Shown one piece after another: positions 57,564 to 64,000 of a stretch of DNA of 64,000 bases. The DNA is taken from contig NW_006768868.1 in NCBI RefSeq assembly GCF_000204055.1, forward strand, positions 21,155 to 85,154, given 5' to 3'. Position numbers and translations under genes: made by a program. Under the pieces are notes generated by a model. The model saw only the letters and a list, made by a program, of their open reading frames with translations. It was not told the DNA's origin and searched no databases. Numbering within the stretch: position 1 is the first letter of the stretch; each line of letters opens with the position of its first letter. This DNA comes from Melampsora larici-populina 98AG31. Taxonomy: Eukaryota > Basidiomycota > Pucciniomycetes > Pucciniales > Melampsoraceae.

Positions 57564-57637
57564 TGGCCAGTGGTTGAATCCCGGCCAGTGGTTGAATCCC
57601 GGCCAGTGGTTGAATCCCGGCCAGTGGTGAATCCCAC
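57564..57637. repeat. 18-bp tandem repeat (about four copies)
   Basis: Unit GGCCAGTGGTTGAATCCC, three full copies and one with a single-base loss. If translated on plus it gives PVVESR repeats within a frame at 57522-57833 that has no other support. Confidence 0.8.
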
Positions 57638-57976
57638 TGGAAGGTTAGAGCCAACTAAATATATTTTCTTTCTTCTGGAACTGAGCGGGGATGGTGATCC
57701 TGTCTCTCATACTCCCTTTTGGTCTTATACGCTCACCGCGGAGGTTTTTTCTGACATTCGGCAAACAAATTACATGACCTTTGACCCTGATAATTGGGTT
57801 CGCAGTACGCTGAAACTCATCTACATCTTATAGGGAAGGCAGAAAGTGAGTTAGACAATCTGCTCCGTCTTTTCATCTTTCATTTCTCCTTCTATTAAAC
57901 TGAGTTATATATCAATTTGCATTGACTTCCCCGGATACATTCAATAGATCACTCTTTAACGCAGTGCCATTTGTCA

Positions 57977-59810
57977 TGAGGCTAGTTCGAAGCTCCCTTA
58001 GTTTTTTGAAGAAGCACATTACGAAGGCAAGAGGCTGGTTTGGTGAGTCGTCTTGTCCCAGTTTGCAGACCATCATCTCGATTTTTGTTGATGACTCCAT
58101 TTTCTCAACCAACGAAAGCTCCTAGCAACGATTCTTCGCCAGGTGCTACTGCTCGAGCAGTAGTAAGAAAACCGGCGTCCACCATTCAAATACCTTCAAC
58201 CGATCCGAAGTCCAGTGAGACTTGGGGCGACCCTTTTGTTACCCCAGAATTCACAGAATTCACCAGAAGTATCACCCCGCAGGTTGACTCAATGAGCACG
58301 AGTGAAATTTCACATGATGCTCAGGTGCCTTTACATGAGTCCGACCCTTTTCTGGCTACTAACTCCACAGTCAACGTTACATGCTTTTTACGTACGTTCA
58401 AGGAACATACCTTTGCTTGTTTACAATGATCCTACTTGACTCTGTGTACTGATTGGTACGCTTGTTTGGTCGGCAGGTACTGCAAGTCTGCCACATACAG
58501 TCGTTCGCTGCGATCACATCGGTGTTGACCAATCCTCCAACACTTCTGGCGATTTTCCCTCTAATCATGTGTTTCCTTTGACGGAAAGCAACGCTGCCAA
58601 GGAAGATCCTACTCGGACAAGCTCCGCCTCCAATCTCTCTGACTCGAGAATCCTGCTGGGTGAAATTTCACCGGATGGTTCGCCACTGCTCAACAAACAT
58701 CACATTAGAGGCTTTTCAAGTACGTATAAACGATACATTGTAGATGCTTATTGTGAACCCTCACCTATCTTTTCTTATCGGTGTTTGCTTTGTTTGTTTT
58801 TTAGGTATAGCAAAAATGACACAACCGCCCTATGATTGTGGTTACACTTCTAGCGATGTCTTATCTCCTGATGTTCTACCCTTGATGGAGAGCAACGATC
58901 CAAAGCAAGCTGCCACAAATGCGACTCAATCCGAGCCCGAAGGTCCTCAATCCGAGCCCGAATTTCCTCAATCCGAGCCTGAAGGTCCTCTTCTTAATTC
59001 TTTCATCACTCCAGATGTCTCCATTTCTGATTCCCGTGGTATCAACATGTTACTGGATGCTGCTTGTGTGATCTGTAGGCCCACCCTTCTTTTGTTAACC
59101 ATGATTTATCTCTTTTTATATATTTCTCAGTTTGATTTTGATTGATTCACATCCCTGCTCTGGTGATACATTTCATGTTTTTCGGAAACTTTCATTCAGC
59201 TCTCCAGAACACTGAGAGTCCAACCACTGTCAGCAGACAATCCAGAGTAGCATCCCCTATGGACATTGATGCCGAGTACGGTAGGTTTGAGATACGCATT
59301 ATTCTTTCTTGTCAAAAACTGACAAATGTATCTATCAGATGTGGAAATTCCTTCCAGACGGTCCAATCAAGTCCAAACCGAATTCTCACACGATTTGGTA
59401 CCCAATGCCATCATCAACTCAGGAAAACACCAGCTTGAAAACTCAACAGATGATGGTAAGTGCGAATAAACTGTCTTTCCCTTCAGTTGAGATACTTAAA
59501 AGTTGTCTCGAATCAGAGCCACTCCACAAGCGCAGGAAGGCTAGCGTTTCAATATCAATTGAATCACCCTCTGGGAATTCTTTCACCTCCATCTCTCCTG
59601 ACGGTCAGTTAGTGGTTTGATTTTGTTTTAAACCAAGAAGATGAACCCCTACTGACAAATTCCTCCTGGCGATCCGTTGTGTGTATATGTGAAGCAGCCT
59701 GTGGAGCTTGCATTGGTTACATCGATGAATTCCTAGACGACATCAACCACCAAATTCACTTGATCCGAGAAGGAAAGATACATTTCATTCAATGTCCCCA
59801 TGTTATATGA
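57977..59810 (+). CDS. Hypothetical Ser/Pro/Thr-rich multi-exon gene, Cys-containing C-terminus
   Basis: Coding character is seen in successive plus-strand blocks: MRLVRSSLSFLKKHITKAR (57977), 58132-58390 (TPEFTEFTRSITPQVD), 58477-58720 (LLGEISPDGSPLLN), 58805-59070 (SEPEGPQSEPEFPQSEPEGP), 59203-59280, 59340-59455, 59480-59603 (HKRRKASVSIS), and a last exon 59698-59810 after a good CAG acceptor, reading CGACIGYIDEFLDDINHQI and ending at TGA 59808. Introns are short with GT..AG ends, but I could not fix every junction, including the first. The protein is acidic, Ser/Pro-rich, with a basic patch near the end. No known domain. It converges on the gene at 60885-62173, whose C-terminus is similar. 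Confidence 0.5.
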
Positions 59811-60884
59811 GTGTTAAACATGACTTTGTTTGATATTCTTATTTCACTCTCCCTACTATACTTTGTGTATAATCCGATTCCTTTTCATGTAAATATCTTT
59901 TTGTGATCTATTGCCAAGTCCCAAGTATTTTGATAGAGAATAAACTCTATCATTGAAACACTGAAAATATCATATACCACGTTCATACCGAATAATTTAA
60001 ATACACGCCTAACTTGGATTTAAACACAACTAGAGGATAAGCGGGCCCGCTACTGATCTGGTTACACAACCAGTAAAACCTCTTCGAGAAACGTGCAAGT
60101 TGTTGTTAATATTTCTGACAGGAAACAGTTTGGTAGAGACCAAATAACTTACAGCACAAGGACCGTCTGATACCCCCTCGACGTCGAGGGGGGCTGGGAG
60201 CCTCGCAATTATGCCCAAAAATCGTATCAAACAATTTGTCTTTGTGGTTCCTAGCCCTGGCCAATACTTAGCCAGACATCGCATTGACGAGCGTGACTGT
60301 GTTTGAGGCTTGAGCTCTCATTCTGAGCTGAAATCTACATGCACCCTGAGTTCTGCAAAAAAACGTTTTAACTAACAAACTCAACCAGTTCAAGATCGTC
60401 ATCCGTCTCCTCAAGCACCACAAACTCTGATTTGCCCACTTTGGCGTGACCGTCCTTACCCTGGGTAAACTTATGACACGTGTAGTCCTTCAATTCTCAT
60501 TCACATGTTTAATGTATTTAATCGTTTAACAAATCTAAAAGTAAAAAAGTTTGTATCTCGTAATAACATAGAACGTTAAATATGATCATGTTGATTAATT
60601 TGATTTCAATACCTTCAATTTGTATCATTATAAGATTTTCAAAACCATCCAATACTATATGTCATTATTGTTTGGACACTACTTGAATGGATGAGTGTTG
60701 GTTTTTCTGGTTAGAAGTCTAACCGAATTTGGCTTGAAAGTTTTCACCAGTTCTGGTCGTCTAAATTCTGGTTGTCTAAAACAACTTTGTCTTACATTTG
60801 ATATACTGAAAATATGAGTTATGTACACTATATACAAAAGACAGCTAGAAGCTTCAAGTTGAATCGATTTGTGAGGAAAAGAAA
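59811..60884. other. Spacer between the two convergent genes
   Basis: No gene supported. Holds the 20-bp palindrome and AT-rich 3' flanks. Confidence 0.4.
60173..60192. repeat. Perfect 20-bp palindrome
   Basis: CCCCCTCGAC followed by its exact reverse complement; shares the core CTCGACGTCGAG with 56632-56655. ACCGTCTGATA just before it resembles the flank of the first. Confidence 0.75.
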
Positions 60885-62173
60885 TCACGCCTGGAAATGT
60901 GATAAAAGTCCCGCGAGTCGGTTGAGGTGACCTTGAATTTCCAGGAGAAGACTCTCCGTGATTTGATGACAGTTACAAATGGGGTGCTCCGGCGTGGGAA
61001 CAGAGTCGCTTTGGTTGATTGGACTTTTAGCAGGGTTGCTATGTTCCAAAGTGTTGTGGTTAGGTGCACTGGCAAACAAAGGACTGGGGAGCGTGATTTG
61101 AGGGCCTGCAATTGTATTTTTGAGTGAGATTCAAATAACTGTGAAATGTAAGAAAACAGGAACATACCTTCAATAGACTTGTTGATACCTGTCCTGATGG
61201 ATTGTGTCCCGCGCTTCTCACCACCCAAAGAGCGGACTTGGGATGGGGGTCGGATTTTTATGGAAGGTTTGGGGGTCATGAGGCGCTTAGAGGGTCGCAC
61301 TGGTTCATGGAACGAGGTGTTATCTTGTGGATTCACGCCAAATCAAAGGCCAAAGACTCACTGTCATTTGCTTCCTCGATTCCAAAAAATCCGCGCTTTT
61401 TCGGACCAGGAGAAGAGGGAGTGAATCCTGTTTTGGGACTAACAGGACCGACACCTGTGGCTGTGAAAAAAATGGTCAACAAAGGACTACACAGGACTAC
61501 ACTGATTGTAAGATGGACTCACCATTGAGATCTGATTTGTGGTTCATGAGGCGAGTAGAGAAACGTAGTCTGGGGGTTGAGGCTGTGTTTGAAGCGCTGG
61601 TAGATGTAATGTTGGTGTTTATGATGGCTGTATTGGTAATTGAGGGAAGATGTCACCTGGGTGCCCACATAAGTAAAAGATAATACAGCTTAGACTTGCC
61701 GTTTAACTCTGCTTTGAGCTCAGACATGAATTCGGGGTTTTGCACGATGTTGTCTGACAAATATGCAAATAAATCAGAAGACGCGCCCAGCAAAGTAGAA
61801 TAAGTAGAAAAAGTTTTTCAAACCAACCTTCCTCTGGAGAAGAGATATTGGATTCGGAGTGACTATTTTGGGTATTTGATGAAATTGTTGTTGGGGTAGG
61901 GATATCTGGAAAGACAAAATTGTAAATCAGTATTCTTAAATGCATGGATTGGTTGTCAATAGGAAAGTCTTAAAATTACAATCTTCGAGAGACAGAATGC
62001 CCATACCCATAGGCGGAGACTCTAACAGAATGGAGTGACTGGAGTTGGAAAGCTCATCCGATGGTGAAGGTACGCAATACCCTTCAGCGGTGCCTGAAGT
62101 GCCCTCAAAAGCAACTTGATGTTGAGTATCAACAGAAGTCGAGATGGTAAGTGTTGAATGATAATCAGACATG
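60885..62173 (-). CDS. Hypothetical Ser/Pro-rich multi-exon gene, Cys-containing C-terminus
   Basis: Start 62173 (MSDYHSTLTISTSVD). Blocks read on minus: 62173-about 61980 (CVPSPSDELSNSSHSILLES), about 61910-61830 (TTISSNTQNSHSES), about 61755-61697 (VQNPEFMSELKAELN), 61627-61523 (TPRLRFSTRLMNHK), 61460-61362 (GFTPSSPGPKKRGFF), 61323-61168 (VRPSKRLMTPKPSIKIRPP), and 61105-60885, ending CNCHQITESLLLEIQGHLN, then FQA and stop. The last four exons join in frame across GT..AG introns; the first junctions are less sure. A Pro/Ser-rich N-terminal half, a Lys/Arg-rich nuclear-signal-like middle and a short C-terminal helix are visible. Function unknown; probably a paralog of the gene at 57977-59810. 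Confidence 0.55.
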
Positions 62174-62628
62174 ATGAGTAAGATGGGATGGGTAATGACA
62201 AGATGACCACGAAGCACAACTTGAAATTAGAAATTTTCGATGAATGAGGTGGATTGTTGAGTGGATGGAACGTTTTTCAAGTCCAAATGACTGTTTCAAG
62301 AATGAGAGGTGTTTGTGAATCAAGAAAAGAGAAAGAAGAGACTGCGGTAAGTATCGAATGGTGAAAGAAAGGCAGTGACCCTGTGAAGTTTGGACTGACG
62401 CTTCAAAGATGGTCCGGCGAGTCGTCTTCCAAAGTGAAAAAGGCATCTCATCTCGATTCCAAGCATAGAGAGAGTGTTGATAAACGCGATGGATGTTCCA
62501 AGAAGCACAACACTAGTTGCTCATTGGAGGCCAAATAGAGTCGGCCGGAAACGAAGCTTATTAGACTGGTTGAGTTATTTTCTTGAGCTTGAAATGCATT
62601 TGTAAAAGGAAAACGGGTGGGAGAATTT
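62174..62628. other. Intergenic, upstream of the minus-strand gene
   Basis: No gene supported; likely promoter and 5' region of the gene ending at 62173. Confidence 0.35.
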
Positions 62629-62995
62629 TACACCGTGCCATGTACACCGACTTTTTCGGTGTAAAATCGAAAAGGTGTAAAATTACCAAATGACCCCCTT
62701 ATTTGGTAATTTTACACCGTTTCGATTTTTTTTTCGTCAGTGTAAAAAAAGTATGTGTAAAACTTTCGGTGTAAAACTCTTGTACCCGGTCGTGATATCG
62801 AATTTTACACCGGAGGATTTACACCGAAAACTTTCGGTGTAAAAACTTTCGGTGTAAAAATGTGATTATGTACCTCGAGGTTTATTTTTACACCAAAAGT
62901 TTTACACCATGTGACTTTCGGTGTAAAAACTGTAGGTGTAAAAATAGAGATAGACAGGTCGAAATGCAATTTTGCACCGACGATTTTACACCGAC
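62629..62995. repeat. Cluster of direct and inverted TTTTACACCG / CGGTGTAAAA words
   Basis: In about 370 bp the word TTTTACACC or its reverse complement GGTGTAAAA, often as TTTCGGTGTAAAA, occurs some fifteen to twenty times in both orientations. Pairs form nested stems, for example the block ATTACCAAAT .. ATTTGGTAAT flanked by GGTGTAAA and TTTACACC at 62671-62720. It looks like repeated nesting of a small element with these tips, or a site array. Minus-strand open frames over it are composition artefacts. Confidence 0.75.
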
Positions 62996-63555
62996 AACAT
63001 GAGCCGGATAATTCGAAGGGCAATGGAATAAGGAGCCAGCAAGCGACGAAGTCCATCCATATGTCATAAACTTAGTGGTTGTTAGGACACAGATAAGGAA
63101 CGCTTTTTTCATTTATCAAGGGTCTCTTCTTATCTTGTATATTTTAGTCCATATGTCTATCACCAAAACAACAACCCCTGATGAGTATCATGAGCCGGGT
63201 TAATTGTTGTGTTTTCTTCAACTGCCCTGGACTGGATCACTTTGGCAATCGAGCCAATTTGGTGATCAATTGATTGGACCAGGGCACAGTCTCAGATATA
63301 CCAAAGAAGGTAGGAACCCTTGGTGCTTGTTTCAGCCGTTTTCTCAACAACGAACATTGGTTTAGCAATATAGAAGCCCTTTTCACAACCCTCCTTTTGT
63401 CTTGTCCCCTCGACTTCATCTTCTCTGTGGTCTGGATTTTGTTTGTCAACTTCCTCATCGTCCAGCCATCAACATCTTATATATCAATATAGAAATCTTT
63501 TTCACACCCTTATCATTGTTTGGCTTCCTAAGTTTCATCTTTTCATTGTCTTACC
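62996..63555. other. Intergenic, no gene seen
   Basis: AT-rich; nothing assignable. Confidence 0.35.
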
Positions 63556-64000
63556 TCTTACCATGTGTGTTTCAGTGTTGCTTGATTTTTTCCGTGGTTT
63601 TGAATTTATGTTCATTCTTTGCTGCTTTGAAAGATTCCTTTAGTACTCGTCTTACCATGTATGTTTCATTGCTGCTTGATTTTTTCCTTTCAGTACTTCT
63701 GTACGCGTAGGAAATCACTCAAGTGGTTTTGAATTTCTGTTCATTCTTTCCTGCTTCAAAAGTTTTCCTTGATTACTTGTCTTACCATATATGTTTCATT
63801 GCTGCTTGATTTTTTCCTTTCAGTACTTCTGTACGTGTAGGAAATTACTCAAGTGGTTCTGAATTTCTGTTCATTCTTTGCTGCTTCAAAAGTTTTCCTA
63901 TAGTACTTCCGTACGCTTAGACTACCATTTCGAGCAGCTTAGATTTTCCACCTCGTGTCTCTCCCCTTCTGATTTTTTCCTTGTAGTACTTCCGTACGCG
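63556..64000. repeat. Degenerate tandem repeat running off the window
   Basis: TCTTACCAT(G/A)T begins copies at 63556, 63650 and 63780 (spacing 94 and 130). Shared phrases include TTGCTTGATTTTTTCC, GAATTT(A/C)TGTTCATTC and, in the later copies, CAGTACTTCTGTACG. The first copy lacks about 36 bp of the others. The array continues to the window edge. Confidence 0.7.

Noticed and set aside
62805..63112. Minus-strand frames with TPKVFTPKV-type repeats
   Set aside because: The repeat pattern comes from translating the TTTTACACC words; composition artefact.
1..64000. CRISPR array or tRNA genes
   Set aside because: No regularly spaced identical short repeats of CRISPR type, and no segment with paired A and B boxes and a cloverleaf was found by eye; this is eukaryotic DNA.

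Overview
The window is AT-rich eukaryotic DNA from a filamentous basidiomycete, most likely a rust fungus (Pucciniales) or a close relative in Pucciniomycotina. The grounds are: many short introns (about 60-90 bp, GT..AG) in compact genes; an extended-SDR family resembling basidiomycete aldehyde/carbonyl reductases; a MARVEL-type membrane protein; DIRS-like, Ty3, Ty1/copia and Tc1/mariner elements; and C-to-T mutations that repeatedly fall in TCG. Organism assignment is inference; no database could be searched.

Layout. 1-7400: a degenerate DDE-type transposase gene (minus) split by an internally deleted Ty3/gypsy-type LTR element (623-5233) with a perfect 5-bp target duplication. 7400-9700: inverted repeats and a 119-bp tandem repeat. 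9750-12050 and 17600-19420: two separated parts of one kind of DIRS-like tyrosine-recombinase retrotransposon (Gag-like, then RT and recombinase, plus strand). Between them are an 870-bp N gap and a decayed PRP8 fragment with a large internal deletion. 19957-24355: a complete Tc1/mariner element with 125-bp inverted repeats, TA target duplication, an intact three-exon DD34E transposase and an opposing eight-exon accessory gene. 24358-26022: a foldback element with 377-bp inverted repeats sharing the same TA.

26674-44938 is the main host-gene region. Two plus-strand and two minus-strand copies of a ten-exon GRE2/dihydroflavonol-reductase-like NADPH oxidoreductase (three intact, one frameshifted) flank a MARVEL-domain gene (33005-33716). 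The block between has Ty3 chromodomain and Ty1/copia remnants (34.9-39 kb) and a nested MITE.

45000-56500 holds telomere-like repeat arrays, four GC-rich hairpin plus CTAGT-like motifs (with one more in the 12-kb region) resembling Helitron 3' ends, and relics of unrelated host genes (striatin-like WD40, EDEM-like GH47 twice, PCD1-like Nudix), plus a CACTA-type element with 400-bp inverted repeats (54445-55583). 57900-62200 holds two convergent, multi-exon, Ser/Pro-rich genes of unknown function with similar cysteine-containing C-termini. The right end (62600-64000) is repetitive.

The functional genes are the three intact reductases, the MARVEL gene, the two Ser/Pro-rich genes and the Tc1/mariner transposase. 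Most of the rest is transposon-derived or decayed. Exon limits were set by hand from splice signals, reading frame and comparison between paralogs.
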